From Enterovibrio gelatinilyticus (GTDB lineage: Bacteria; Pseudomonadota; Gammaproteobacteria; Enterobacterales; Vibrionaceae): a stretch of 64,000 bases of DNA. The position numbers and the translations under genes are program-made. Shown one piece after another: positions 43,583-52,299 of the stretch. The first letter of the stretch is position 1, and each line of letters opens with the position of its first letter. The notes under the pieces were generated by a model. The model saw nothing but the letters and a program-made list of their open reading frames with translations. It did not search any database and was not told the origin of the DNA. The stretch lies in NCBI RefSeq assembly GCF_028683095.1, contig NZ_JAJUBC010000023.1:1-64000 (forward strand). The letters run 5' to 3'.

Positions 43583-45223
43583 ATGAAAGCAAACATTTTT
43601 TGGCGTATACGCCCCATCCTTTTCACCATCTTCGGCTTTGCCATCAGCCACAATTTGTTTTTCATCATGCTGCCGATACGCATGAAGGAAACAGGTTACG
43701 AAACCTCAAACATTGGTCTCGCCATGAGTATGTTTGCGGTGGGCGCTATTTGCGCTGGCCTGTTTGGTTCTCGCGCTGTGCTGCGTGCAGGCCACATTCG
43801 CGCGTTTGCCTCAATGGCTGCGACGCTATCGATTGTCTCCGTCATTCACAGTTACACAACGGACATTTGGCTAACTGGCGCATTGCGAATGATCGCCGGT
43901 TTTTGTTACGTCACATCGTTCATCACGCTCGAAAGCTGGCTGAATGTTCTCAGTGACCGGAGCAACCGAGGGCGGGTCTACGGCACGTATCAGATTTGCT
44001 TCGCGATTGGGTTTGGCACCGCGCCATTTTTGTTCGGGATGTTTAACGAACAAGATCCGCGCTTGTTTGGCTTGATCTCCGTCTTCCTCTGCTTTTCACT
44101 CATCATCATGTCGATGAGCCGATTGCCAGCACCTGAATTACCGGCAAGAAGCACACCAATATCACTGAAAAAGCTATGGGACTATTCTCCTTCAGGCACG
44201 CTGTCATGCTTTTGTGCTGGCTTGATCAACGCCGCTAGCGTCTCGCTTATTTCCCTATATGCCTACAGCAAAGGCATTTCAGGGATTTGGCTCTCGCTTA
44301 TCTTGGGCTCTTACCAAATGGGCGGGCTGCTCACTCAGTTTCCTACGGGTTGGTTAGCAGACCGATATGATAAGCGAGTTATCGCATCCGGCTTAATGGT
44401 CATGGGGGTGATCAGCAACAGCTTGATTATACTCGACAACTTCCACCCCTATCCGATTGAAATATTAGCGGTGCTTTTCTGGATTTCCGGCGGTTCTGGT
44501 GTGGCATTATTTCCATTGGCCGTCACCCAAGTGTTTGACCACATTGACCCCAAAGAAGCCATGCCAGTCACCAGTACCATGCAAATATTGTTGGGAGCAG
44601 GCGGCGTGATCGGCCCAATTGTCGCCAGTGCGTTGATGAGCGAATTTAGCGTGGTGTGGCTCTACTACTACATCATCACTGTGCATGTTTTTGTGTTCGC
44701 GTTTTTGATGATTCGCAAGCTCTATGTACGGACAGAACGTATCCCTTCAACCAACCCATTAAAAGTCAGTGTGCAACCCATTGGCTCGTCAGATTTCGAC
44801 CCGATGTTGGACTTTAAAGACACCAATACAACCAACCCTGAGCTTAAACTCTTGATTGCCGCTTTGGGGCAAAATCCTTCAGATCCAGGCTTGCTGATCA
44901 AGCTGGCGTTGCAAGGTTCTGCATTGAATGCGAATGATGTCGCCAAAAATATTGTACTGGCCTATCCAAAACGCGCCGGTGAAATGATGCGTCACCTAAT
45001 TGAACAGTTCCCTAAACGTCGACTCGAGGTTGCCGATTCATTGCATGATTTGTTTATTCTGAGGAAGGAGCGAATCAACACACTGTTGCAAGATGCTTTG
45101 CTTGATGGCGCAACACCCGACGAAGCTGCGGCAATTATGGATTTGATTGATGAAATCAAACTCAAATTAGAAGAAAACGTAGAATCAGAGACGCCAAATA
45201 GTCAACCAAGCAATCCAGCATGA
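43583..45223 (+). CDS. MFS transporter with long C-terminal soluble extension
   Basis: This major facilitator protein of about 546 residues resembles the YcaD group. Twelve spans occupy roughly residues 10-390, with the motif GLFGSRAVLRAGHIRAF between helices 2 and 3 and GWLADRYDKRVIAS in the second half. About 140 further residues are polar and helical, with no known domain that I recognise (NPSDPGLLIKLALQGS..., AMDLIDEIKLKLEENVE). YcaD-like members have no such tail of this size. I chose the ATG at 43583 (MKANIFWRIRP), where the first span follows directly; a start at 43523 would add 20 polar residues. The substrate is unknown. The tail may mediate regulation or partner binding. Confidence 0.8.
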   Translation: MKANIFWRIRPILFTIFGFAISHNLFFIMLPIRMKETGYETSNIGLAMSMFAVGAICAGLFGSRAVLRAGHIRAFASMAATLSIVSVIHSYTTDIWLTGALRMIAGFCYVTSFITLESWLNVLSDRSNRGRVYGTYQICFAIGFGTAPFLFGMFNEQDPRLFGLISVFLCFSLIIMSMSRLPAPELPARSTPISLKKLWDYSPSGTLSCFCAGLINAASVSLISLYAYSKGISGIWLSLILGSYQMGGLLTQFPTGWLADRYDKRVIASGLMVMGVISNSLIILDNFHPYPIEILAVLFWISGGSGVALFPLAVTQVFDHIDPKEAMPVTSTMQILLGAGGVIGPIVASALMSEFSVVWLYYYIITVHVFVFAFLMIRKLYVRTERIPSTNPLKVSVQPIGSSDFDPMLDFKDTNTTNPELKLLIAALGQNPSDPGLLIKLALQGSALNANDVAKNIVLAYPKRAGEMMRHLIEQFPKRRLEVADSLHDLFILRKERINTLLQDALLDGATPDEAAAIMDLIDEIKLKLEENVESETPNSQPSNPA

Positions 45224-45310
45224 CGATGTATCTCTATACGCTTTCATCTATCTAGTGCTCATGTATATAGTGTTCATTTATCAAGCATTCATGAACACAA
45301 GGTTAGAGCC

Positions 45311-45805
45311 CTATAGCTTTGGCAGCTTATTCAGTGTGGCGGGCACGATGAGCTTGTGAGCAGGGCCAACAAAGAACATGTATAGCTTGCCCAGTCTGTT
45401 TTTCTCGTGCACTACCGTGCTTGCCGTAACGGTGGCACGGTCTCCATTGGGGGCGATGTGGAATGACACTTTCACATCGAGGTGTTTATCTTTATCTTCC
45501 ATAATCACTTCAACGGGTGATTGATAAATCATGGTAAAAATACCGACACGATCGCCGACCTTGTAATCTGTTTTATCAGGAGAAAAATTCTCGAAGTTCC
45601 CCAAATGTTTTAAACCCAATGCCGAGGCAATGCGATTGCGAAGTCGCATCAAGACGCCAACCCATTTAGGCGTGCTGTTCATCACCTGTAAGTAAATATC
45701 CATCGCCGTTTCCCCATCATAGGGAATTTCTCGAACATGGTTGTCGGAGAAGGACGCTGCATCGCTGTACTGTTTGAGCATGACATGGTTAGGAATTCCA
45801 TCCAT
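45311..45805 (-). CDS. DUF2867-family protein
   Basis: This 164-residue soluble protein resembles the DUF2867 family, which is related in fold to lipid-binding START-like domains. Recognisable parts are GETAMDIYLQVMNSTPKWVGVLMRLRNRIA and the strand YKVGDRVGIFTMIYQSPVEVIMEDKDKHLD. A short C-terminal basic segment follows. There is no signal peptide. The function of the family is not established. The gene is single and converges on the MFS gene upstream in the window, with no obvious terminator between. Confidence 0.7.
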   Translation of the reverse strand: MDGIPNHVMLKQYSDAASFSDNHVREIPYDGETAMDIYLQVMNSTPKWVGVLMRLRNRIASALGLKHLGNFENFSPDKTDYKVGDRVGIFTMIYQSPVEVIMEDKDKHLDVKVSFHIAPNGDRATVTASTVVHEKNRLGKLYMFFVGPAHKLIVPATLNKLPKL

Positions 45806-45864
45806 AAATCTTCCTCTACATTTTAAAGTGAAAAAAATCTGCTGCTTCGACCTTACGAATTGCC

Positions 45865-46065
45865 ATGCCCAGTTTCAATGGCAACGCCTATCAAAAAGCG
45901 CAAACATCGACCACTTTTAGTGGAATCCTTGACCACATCTCAGAAACACTGTCGAACAATGCAGATGTGTTACATGAGCGACTCTCAACGCTTGGGCATA
46001 CCATCAACAGAAAACATCCAATTTTTTATGACTTAATGATTGACTTAGTTTTAGTGAGTCTTTAG
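45865..46065 (+). CDS. doubtful 66-residue ORF upstream of the NRAMP-related gene
   Basis: The frame begins at an ATG without a visible ribosome site and encodes a mixed polar helix followed by a short hydrophobic end. No family is recognised. It lies between a divergent gene and a terminator-like hairpin at 46132, so it could be a small gene with its own terminator or simply leader DNA. Confidence 0.22.
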   Translation: MPSFNGNAYQKAQTSTTFSGILDHISETLSNNADVLHERLSTLGHTINRKHPIFYDLMIDLVLVSL

Positions 46066-46131
46066 TATCCGCTCCCAGCAAAAAGAAGGGTCGCAAGGAC
46101 TAATCTTTTCAAACAGTTACCTGCCAAACGT

Positions 46132-46164
46132 CAGCTGATCCCGGTCAGTTGTTTTTCTTTTTTT
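46132..46164 (+). terminator. terminator-like hairpin in the NRAMP-related gene leader
   Basis: CAGCTGATC and GGTCAGTTG pair over nine positions, two of them G-U, and are followed by a run of 12 T with one C. It ends 34 bases before the start codon, so it is either an attenuator of the gene or the end of an upstream small transcript. Confidence 0.6.
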
Positions 46165-46198
46165 ATAAAGAGAGAGACAACAATTTTTTGGAATCGGC

Positions 46199-47419
46199 AT
46201 GACAACGCAAACAATCAATCAAAACACCTCAACAACGTCTTGGCAGAAAAAAGCCATTCTTAGCGTTGCATTCCTGATGGCGACAACATCTGTTGGCCCA
46301 GGATTTCTGACACAAACCGCCGTATTCACCAACATCTACAAGATGGACATGGCTTTCCCTGTCTTCGCATCCATGTTTATCACCTTTGGTATTGTGATGA
46401 ACCTTTGGCGCATCGTGGGTGTGTCTGGCCTTCGCATTCAAGATATCGCCAACAAGATTGCACCAGGTGCAGGTTACTTCATCGGTATTTTACTTGCCCT
46501 TGGCGCAGTGGCCTTCAATTTCGGTAACGTCAGCGGCGCAGCGCTCGGCATCAACGTGCTTACGGGTGTTGATACCACATGGGGTGCATTGTTTACTGGC
46601 GTGATCGGTTGCTTGCTATTTGTGGTGCACAATGCATCAAAACGCATGGACCAAATGGCTCGCTACCTTGGCCTGTTCATGATTGTGCTGATTGCATACG
46701 TCGCCATGACAAGTTTGCCGCCGATGGGCGAAACCCTTACCGCTGCCGTTCTGCCGACTGATATTGGCAACCTTCTTCTTCCTACCCTGACCATCGTAGG
46801 TGGCGCAGTGGGCGGCTACTACACCGGCGCACAACGCTTGGTGGATATCGGCCTTCAAGGTGAAGACAACGCTGATAGCATCAAAAAAGCAGCATGGGCG
46901 GGGATTTCTATCGCTGTGGTGATTCGTATTCTGCTGTTCTTAGCGGTGTTCGGTGTGATTGCAACAGGTGCGACGCTTGATACGTCAAACCCAGCGGCTG
47001 ATGCGTTCCGCCAAGGTGCTGGCGAAGTGGGTTACTTCATCTTTGGTTTAGTGTTGTTTGTTGCTTCTATTACTTCGGTTGTCGGCAACTCCTACATGGC
47101 GATTTCACTGATTAAGACTTTGTTCCCAGTGGTTGCACGCAATGAGAAAGCATGGTGTGTGGCCTTCATTATCATCACCAGCGTAGGTACGGTGATGATG
47201 AACATGCCAATTCTACTGCTCATGCTTGCAGGCTTGGTGAACAGCATTATTCTGCCAGTGGTGCTTGCCTTTGTACTGGCTGCAACGCGCCGTAAAGACA
47301 TCGTGGGAGACTACAAACACCCGCTTTATCTTACTCTCTCTGGTGCCTTTATTGTGGTTGTTATGGGCGCGGCAAGTTTCAGCAACATCGGTAACTTTGT
47401 TGGAAAATTCATCGGCTAA
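46199..47419 (+). CDS. NRAMP-related (YcsG-like) transporter
   Basis: This 406-residue inner-membrane protein has about eleven spans of the NRAMP/LeuT fold. The metal-binding signatures of true NRAMP metal transporters are missing. The first helix reads SVGPGFLTQTAVF instead of one containing DPGN, and the sixth-helix region reads GGAVGGYYTGAQRL instead of one containing MPH. It matches the YcsG subgroup, which in other bacteria lies near 5-oxoprolinase genes and is not thought to carry Mn2+. The substrate is unknown. A terminator-like hairpin in the leader suggests attenuation. Tandem repeats begin right at the stop codon. Confidence 0.82.
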   Translation: MTTQTINQNTSTTSWQKKAILSVAFLMATTSVGPGFLTQTAVFTNIYKMDMAFPVFASMFITFGIVMNLWRIVGVSGLRIQDIANKIAPGAGYFIGILLALGAVAFNFGNVSGAALGINVLTGVDTTWGALFTGVIGCLLFVVHNASKRMDQMARYLGLFMIVLIAYVAMTSLPPMGETLTAAVLPTDIGNLLLPTLTIVGGAVGGYYTGAQRLVDIGLQGEDNADSIKKAAWAGISIAVVIRILLFLAVFGVIATGATLDTSNPAADAFRQGAGEVGYFIFGLVLFVASITSVVGNSYMAISLIKTLFPVVARNEKAWCVAFIIITSVGTVMMNMPILLLMLAGLVNSIILPVVLAFVLAATRRKDIVGDYKHPLYLTLSGAFIVVVMGAASFSNIGNFVGKFIG

Positions 47420-47459
47420 TGGATTGTTGGGCTGTTGGATTATTGGATTATTGGATTGT
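47420..47459. repeat. octamer tandem repeat TGGATTRT x5
   Basis: Five 8-base units (TGGATTGT, TGGGCTGT, TGGATTAT, TGGATTAT, TGGATTGT) start on the base after the stop codon of the NRAMP-related gene. Confidence 0.9.
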
Positions 47460-47472
47460 TCTCCAACTTCAA

Positions 47473-47520
47473 TAATCAGTAATCAGTAATCAGTAATCAG
47501 TAATCAGTAATCAGTAATCA
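47473..47520. repeat. heptamer tandem repeat TAATCAG x6.9
   Basis: Six full copies of TAATCAG plus six bases of a seventh lie between the octamer array and the terminator. It is intergenic. Confidence 0.97.
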
Positions 47521-47536
47521 AGCTTGCCAAAACGAC

Positions 47537-47564
47537 AAAGCCGTCTGCATTCAGACGGCTTTTA
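47537..47564. terminator. bidirectional terminator
   Basis: AAAGCCGTCTG and CAGACGGCTTT form a perfect 11-base stem over a four-base loop, between the convergent transporter and reductase genes. Confidence 0.9.
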
Positions 47565-47601
47565 GATTACATCTTTTGTAGCATTACCAACGCTTTACGC
47601 C

Positions 47602-48612
47602 TTAGTCTCTGTCTCGCTCAGAGTCCATCACTTTCATTTGCGCTTCGTTGTAACGCGCACCCACCACTTTGTCGTCATCTATTAAGCCAGAGACATATTC
47701 AGCCACTTCCAATGGCAAATGCACGTTGGCTGCCGCAATGTTCTCACGCATGTATTCAATGTGTTTAGTGCCTGGGATCGGTACCAAGGTTTGCTTACCC
47801 GCGCGGTTGGGTAACGCAATAATCCACGCTAGCGCCAATTGTGCCAACGAGCAATTGAACTCTTGCGCCACTTCTCGCAGTGGTTCAAGTAGCTTGCGGT
47901 TGTAAGCAAACGCATCCGCCTCAAAACGTGGACGTGCATTGCTGGTACGAATATCACCTTGCGTAAGCTGATCAGCCTCTTGGGCTTTCCCCGTGAAGAA
48001 TTGACGACCGAGTGGTGAAAACGGCACAAAAGTCGACCCTAATGCTTCACACGCGGCGAGCATTTTTAGCTCAGGTAAACGCGTCCATAATGAGTATTCG
48101 GACTGCACCGCCGCAATAGGGTGAATAACACTGGCACGGCGTAGGCTATCAGCAGACACTTCTGACAGTCCGATTTCGCGGATTTTACCTTCGCTCACCA
48201 ACTGAGAAAGCGCACCAACGCTTTCCTCAATCGGCACCTTAGGGTCAAGGCGATGAAGATAGTAGAGGTCGATGACATCCGTGTTTAAACGCTGCAAGCT
48301 CGCTTCACATTGGGCTTTAATGGTCTCTGGGCGACCATCAATGGTTGGCTTGCCGTCTTTGGAAAACAACGCACATTTGCTGGCCAGTACATATTCGTGG
48401 CGGCGTGTTTTCAATGCTTTTGCCAGTAGCTCTTCGTTCTTGCCACCGCCATACATGGTGGCGGTATCAAGAAAATCATACCCGACGTCAAGCGCCTCAT
48501 TAAGCAGCTGAATGGAGGTTTTCTCATCGCTAGGTCCATACCCATGAGACATGCTCATGCAGCCTAACCCAATCGGCGACACCGACAACGATCCAATCTG
48601 ACGCTTATCCAT
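47602..48612 (-). CDS. aldo/keto reductase
   Basis: This 336-residue NADPH-dependent oxidoreductase of the AKR superfamily is a single TIM barrel. The catalytic tetrad is visible as Asp in DFLDTATMYGGGKNEE, Tyr in the same block, Lys in LASKCA, and His in DLYYLHRLDP. The C-terminal NADP-binding loop carries IPGTKHIEYMREN. It resembles the AKR13/YakC-type group that reduces small aldehydes and ketones. It may act on aldehyde intermediates of the neighbouring lig pathway, but repeats separate it from ligC, so I do not count it in that operon. Confidence 0.88.
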   Translation of the reverse strand: MDKRQIGSLSVSPIGLGCMSMSHGYGPSDEKTSIQLLNEALDVGYDFLDTATMYGGGKNEELLAKALKTRRHEYVLASKCALFSKDGKPTIDGRPETIKAQCEASLQRLNTDVIDLYYLHRLDPKVPIEESVGALSQLVSEGKIREIGLSEVSADSLRRASVIHPIAAVQSEYSLWTRLPELKMLAACEALGSTFVPFSPLGRQFFTGKAQEADQLTQGDIRTSNARPRFEADAFAYNRKLLEPLREVAQEFNCSLAQLALAWIIALPNRAGKQTLVPIPGTKHIEYMRENIAAANVHLPLEVAEYVSGLIDDDKVVGARYNEAQMKVMDSERDRD

Positions 48613-48629
48613 CTAGTGATATTCCTCTT

Positions 48630-48675
48630 ATTCCCAAACAACCTGAAGATGCAGGATTCAGCGAGATTTGGGTAT
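48630..48675. repeat. palindromic repeat, family 2, truncated copy
   Basis: TTCCCAAACAACCTGAAGATGC begins the left arm, followed by the shared loop GGATTCAGCGAG and only the terminal ATTTGGGTATA of the right arm. It lies 27 bases from a family-1 repeat. Confidence 0.85.
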
Positions 48676-48702
48676 ATCGCTGAATCATAGGCAATGACTC
48701 AC

Positions 48703-48865
48703 TATACCAATTGGATTAAGTAGGTGGTCATAAATTTGCGCATGGAAAATCGTCAAGAGCAAGGAAGATATTGCAGTAAGTGGTTATTCTACCTACAAAA
48801 TATCTGACGCCGCTATTGTCGATTTTAACCAGCAAGAATGACCGAATATTTAATCAGATTGGTAT
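48703..48865. repeat. MITE-like repeat, family 1, copy 2
   Basis: The 163-base element has ends TATACCAATTGGATTAAG and TTTAATCAGATTGGTAT. It shares the internal AATATCTGACG and TTTTAACCAGCAAGAATGA blocks with the copy at 8471 and has about 40 extra bases. Its right end encodes the last residues and the stop codon of ligC. Confidence 0.87.
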
Positions 48866-49801
48866 CAATACTTTTTCAATGCTATCAAGTATCTTCATTG
48901 CCGCGAGTGCTTGTTGCACGCTGGCGTTGGGTTCACGATTCTCACGAATCGCTGCGATAAACTCACGATCTTGCAGCTCAATGCCATTCATCGACACATC
49001 CACCTTGCTGACATCAATTGGGTTCTCGCGCCCGTCCACCAAGTCATCATACCTTGCAATATAAGTACCGTTGTCACAAATATATCGGAAGAAAGTGCCA
49101 AGTGGACCATCGTTATTGAACGACAAAGACAGTGTACACAAGGCGCCAGAGGCGGTTTTCAAACCAATACTCATGTCCATCGCAATACCAAGCTCGGGAT
49201 GTTTTGGCCCCTGCATGCCCTGAACTTGAACAATTTCCTCACCCGTTTGATACGCAAAGAGATCCACCGTGTGGCAGGCATGGTGCCAAAGCAGGTGATC
49301 GGTCCAACTACGCGGTTCACCCAGCGCATTTAGGTTTTGTCTGCGGAAGAAATAGGTTTGCACATCAAGCTGCTGAAGCTTCAATTCGCCCGCACGGAAT
49401 TTCTTATTCAGGTACTGGTGGCTTGGGTTAAAACGACGCGTGTGCCCTGCCATGGCGACTGTGCCCGTTTCTTTCTGCACACGAACAATGCTTTCTGCAT
49501 CTTCTAGGGAATCCGCCATTGGGATTTCAACCATCACGTGTTTACCCGCTTGCATCACTTCGATGGCTTGTTGGGCGTGTATTGGTGTCGGCGACGTAAT
49601 AATTGCCGCCTCAACACCCGGCTGTGCCAGCGCTTCCTGTAAGTCCAACGTCCAGTGCGTGATGCCATACTTCTCTGCGGTCGCACGGGTGCTTTCTTCT
49701 ACGCCACCCGCAATCGACACAACCTCCACATCGTCTATGTTTTTTAGTGCGTCTAAGTGCTTATGACCGAATGCACCCTCTCCCACCATGATGATTTTCA
49801 T
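48854..49801 (-). CDS. ligC: 4-carboxy-2-hydroxymuconate-6-semialdehyde dehydrogenase
   Basis: LigC oxidises the ring-opened product of protocatechuate 4,5-cleavage (as its hemiacetal) to 2-pyrone-4,6-dicarboxylate with NADP. The 315-residue Gfo/Idh/MocA protein is the same length as Sphingobium LigC. It shares its special blocks: VGEGAFGHKHLDALKNID, HVMVEIPMADS, GHTRRFNPSHQYL, DVQTYFFRR, RSWTDHLLWHHACHTVDLFAYQ and SLSFNNDGPLGTFFRY. The last residues (LIPI) and the stop are encoded by the end of a MITE-like repeat, so the natural C-terminus was replaced. It overlaps ligB by four bases and is the last gene of the operon. Confidence 0.95.
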   Translation of the reverse strand: MKIIMVGEGAFGHKHLDALKNIDDVEVVSIAGGVEESTRATAEKYGITHWTLDLQEALAQPGVEAAIITSPTPIHAQQAIEVMQAGKHVMVEIPMADSLEDAESIVRVQKETGTVAMAGHTRRFNPSHQYLNKKFRAGELKLQQLDVQTYFFRRQNLNALGEPRSWTDHLLWHHACHTVDLFAYQTGEEIVQVQGMQGPKHPELGIAMDMSIGLKTASGALCTLSLSFNNDGPLGTFFRYICDNGTYIARYDDLVDGRENPIDVSKVDVSMNGIELQDREFIAAIRENREPNASVQQALAAMKILDSIEKVLIPI

Positions 49802-50712
49802 TCGCTACTCCTTGAACCTAAGTCTGCCTTGAACGTCAGCGTGCCTTCCGTGACCCTGTCACTGGCATTCTCTAAAACGGTTAGCCCATAGTGGGAATTC
49901 GACACTGGGGCGTGGGTGAATCGATAAACTTCATCTACCTTGTTATCCATTGCGCCGCGCATAACAAGCCACATGATCGCTTCGATGCCTTCTGAGCCGG
50001 CTTCACGTAAATATTCAGTGTGAGACACCGCCTTCGCTGCATCTGGATCATTCACCATTTTATCTAGCCAATTGCAGTCATATTTGGTGTTGATCAGTCC
50101 CGCGCGCTCACCTTGAAGCTGGTGTGATAAACCGCCCGTACCAAGAATGGCGACGGTGGTATCTTCTGGGTAAGACTCCACCGCTCTGCGAATCGCTTTG
50201 CCTAGATTGAAGCAGCGGTTGCCCGTCGGTTGCGGGTATTGCACCACGTTCACTGCAAGAGGGATCACTTGGCAAGGCCATGCTTCAGGCTGCCCGTAAG
50301 CCACAGACAATGGCACGGTCAGGCCATGATCCACATCCATCTCGCTCACGATGGTCATGTCGAATTCATCAAGCACCAGCGATTCGGCAATGTGCCATGC
50401 AAGCTCGCTATGGCCTTCACATGATGGAACTTGGCGCGGGCCATACCCTTCGTCTGCAGGGTTAAACTGAGGGGCGACACCAATAGAAAACGTTGCGACA
50501 GATTCCAATGAAAACGCTGAGGCATGATCGTTATATACGATCAGGCAAACGTCAGGTTTCACCGTATTCATCCATTCGCGAACGGGCTGAATACCGTTTA
50601 CAAATCGCTGCCAGTAATCGCTGTGCGCGGGGTCATACATGGTGCCGTTATCCATCGCGGCACCAATTGACGGAATATGAGAGGTACCAATACCACCGAC
50701 TATTTTACCCAT
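49798..50712 (-). CDS. ligB: protocatechuate 4,5-dioxygenase beta subunit
   Basis: LigB is the catalytic subunit of the extradiol dioxygenase that opens protocatechuate between C4 and C5 using Fe(II). The 304-residue protein has His12 (GIGTSHIPSIG), His63 (VYNDHASAF), the catalytic His197 (GTGGLSHQL) and Glu244 (GSEGIEAIMW). These correspond to His12, His61, His195 and Glu242 of Sphingobium LigB with a constant shift of two after the first. The frame opens at 50865, but the ATG at 50712 (MGKIVGGIG) is the family start and overlaps the end of ligA by eight bases. Downstream it overlaps ligC by four. All residues needed for activity are present. Confidence 0.96.
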   Translation of the reverse strand: MGKIVGGIGTSHIPSIGAAMDNGTMYDPAHSDYWQRFVNGIQPVREWMNTVKPDVCLIVYNDHASAFSLESVATFSIGVAPQFNPADEGYGPRQVPSCEGHSELAWHIAESLVLDEFDMTIVSEMDVDHGLTVPLSVAYGQPEAWPCQVIPLAVNVVQYPQPTGNRCFNLGKAIRRAVESYPEDTTVAILGTGGLSHQLQGERAGLINTKYDCNWLDKMVNDPDAAKAVSHTEYLREAGSEGIEAIMWLVMRGAMDNKVDEVYRFTHAPVSNSHYGLTVLENASDRVTEGTLTFKADLGSRSSE

Positions 50713-51214
50713 TGGAATCGTCCTTGTTTTCGCTCTGTTCTGTTCTGATGGTGCTAGCATCACCTTGACTCGCCACTTCACCAGGAGCGTGCGCACGATT
50801 TTCAGGCTTGGAATAGTACTCCGCCCATTCCTGCTTGCTGCGATTGCCGTCGATACCGCGACCACCTGCCAGCATCATGTCGCGAAAATCTTCAAACGTC
50901 ATATTATTGCCTGACATCGCCGCACCTGCGTGTTGCATGGTCATACCATCAAAAATAGCCAACTTGAAGGTGTAGTAAATATTGCCGCCTAAGCGCAACA
51001 TGCCGAGCCAATCTCGTGTTAACACAGCTTCACGCTGCGCGTCAGTCATGGGGTATTTATCCAGGTATGCGGCTTCATCTTGTCGAAACACATCTCGGTT
51101 CTCGCCCTTGTTGAGCGACATACAAAACATGTTCAAGTGATACCCTTGACGCGATGCCTGGCCATCAAACACATAGGTGCCAGGAATGTCGTCATAATCT
51201 CTTTTTTCGCGCAT
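50705..51214 (-). CDS. ligA: protocatechuate 4,5-dioxygenase alpha subunit
   Basis: LigA is the small helical subunit that closes over the LigB active site and shapes the substrate pocket. The 169-residue protein matches LigA in its core: GTYVFDG, FCMSLNKGENRDVFRQDE, LTRDWLGMLRLGGNIYY and MTFEDFRDMML. A variable, polar C-terminal tail makes it about 30 residues longer than Sphingobium LigA. AAGGAG lies six bases before the ATG. The overlap with ligB implies coupled translation, as expected for subunits in equal amounts. Confidence 0.95.
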   Translation of the reverse strand: MREKRDYDDIPGTYVFDGQASRQGYHLNMFCMSLNKGENRDVFRQDEAAYLDKYPMTDAQREAVLTRDWLGMLRLGGNIYYTFKLAIFDGMTMQHAGAAMSGNNMTFEDFRDMMLAGGRGIDGNRSKQEWAEYYSKPENRAHAPGEVASQGDASTIRTEQSENKDDSNG

Positions 51215-51249
51215 TATTCACTCCTTAAATAACACTCAAATAACGCACA

Positions 51250-52299
51250 TTAAATCAAACCGACTTCTTTCAGTCTGGCATCTAATCGAGAGAACACTCG
51301 ACGCGTATTACCATTGAAAATCTTGGCTTTGTTTTCATCGCTCAGTTTAGAACCGTCGATATAGCGCTTGGTATCATCAAAGAAATTGCCCGTTTGCGGG
51401 TCAATCCCGCGCACCGCACCAATCATTTCAGACGCAAATAAAATGTTGTCTTTAGGCACCACTTCAAGCAGTAAATCGATGCCTTCTTGGTGGTACACAC
51501 AGGTATCAAAGAAGATATTGTTGCCCATGATGTCGTTCAGCGGCGGCAAGCCCATCATGTCGCATAAACCACGGAAGCGTCCCCAGTGATACGGCACAGC
51601 GCCACCACCATGCGGCACAATGAACTTCAACTCAGGGAAATCTTTAAACAAGGTTTTTGACATCATTAACTGCTGGAACGCTGTGGTGTCAGCCCCTAAA
51701 TAGTGCGAACCTGTGGTGTGAAAACATGGGTGGCAACAGCCGCTCACGTGGATCATAGCAGGGACATCCAATTCACACATTTTCTCGTAAATTGGGTAAT
51801 AGTATTTGTCGTCCAACGGCGGTGCAGTCCAATAGCCACCTGAAGGGTCGGGGCTTAGATTACAGCCCACAAATCCAAACTCTTTCACGCAGCGCTCAAG
51901 CTCGGCAGCACTCGCGGTTAAATCTGCCTCGGGTGATTGTGGCAATTGCGCTGCACCAATGAAGTTCTGCGGGTAAAGCTCCGCAATGCGGTGAATCAGC
52001 TCATTACAGTGTTCTGTCCAATATTTGCTCGTGGTTTGGTTGCCAATGTGGTGTCCCATCCAACTTGCACGCGGTGAGAAAATGGTCACGTCCGTGTCGC
52101 GCTCGTTTTGTAGCTTCAACTGCGCCCCTTCAAGGCTGTCACGAATTTGGTCATCGGAAATGTTCACCACACCTTTGACGTGATCGAACAGAGGATCGGT
52201 CGCCAGCTCGGCTTTTTGTTGGTCACGATATTCACCCAGCTCATTCGGTGCTGTGGTGTAATGACCGTGACAATCAATAATCAGCGTATCCTTGCTCAT
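51250..52299 (-). CDS. ligJ: 4-oxalomesaconate hydratase
   Basis: LigJ hydrates 4-oxalomesaconate to 4-carboxy-4-hydroxy-2-oxoadipate. The 349-residue amidohydrolase-superfamily protein begins with the metal-binding strand [10 protein letters not shown]. It has [20 protein letters not shown], the His-rich [33 protein letters not shown] and [17 protein letters not shown], all typical of LigJ and rare in other amidohydrolases. It overlaps ligK by four bases (ATGA) and precedes ligA by 35 bases. The Pseudomonas enzyme for the same step (GalB) belongs to another family, so this operon follows the Sphingobium pattern here. Confidence 0.94.
   Translation of the reverse strand: MSKDTLIIDCHGHYTTAPNELGEYRDQQKAELATDPLFDHVKGVVNISDDQIRDSLEGAQLKLQNERDTDVTIFSPRASWMGHHIGNQTTSKYWTEHCNELIHRIAELYPQNFIGAAQLPQSPEADLTASAAELERCVKEFGFVGCNLSPDPSGGYWTAPPLDDKYYYPIYEKMCELDVPAMIHVSGCCHPCFHTTGSHYLGADTTAFQQLMMSKTLFKDFPELKFIVPHGGGAVPYHWGRFRGLCDMMGLPPLNDIMGNNIFFDTCVYHQEGIDLLLEVVPKDNILFASEMIGAVRGIDPQTGNFFDDTKRYIDGSKLSDENKAKIFNGNTRRVFSRLDARLKEVGLI

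Noticed and set aside
46199-47419. Manganese transporter MntH
   Set aside because: The DPGN and MPH metal-binding motifs are absent, and the first-helix sequence matches the YcsG-like subgroup.
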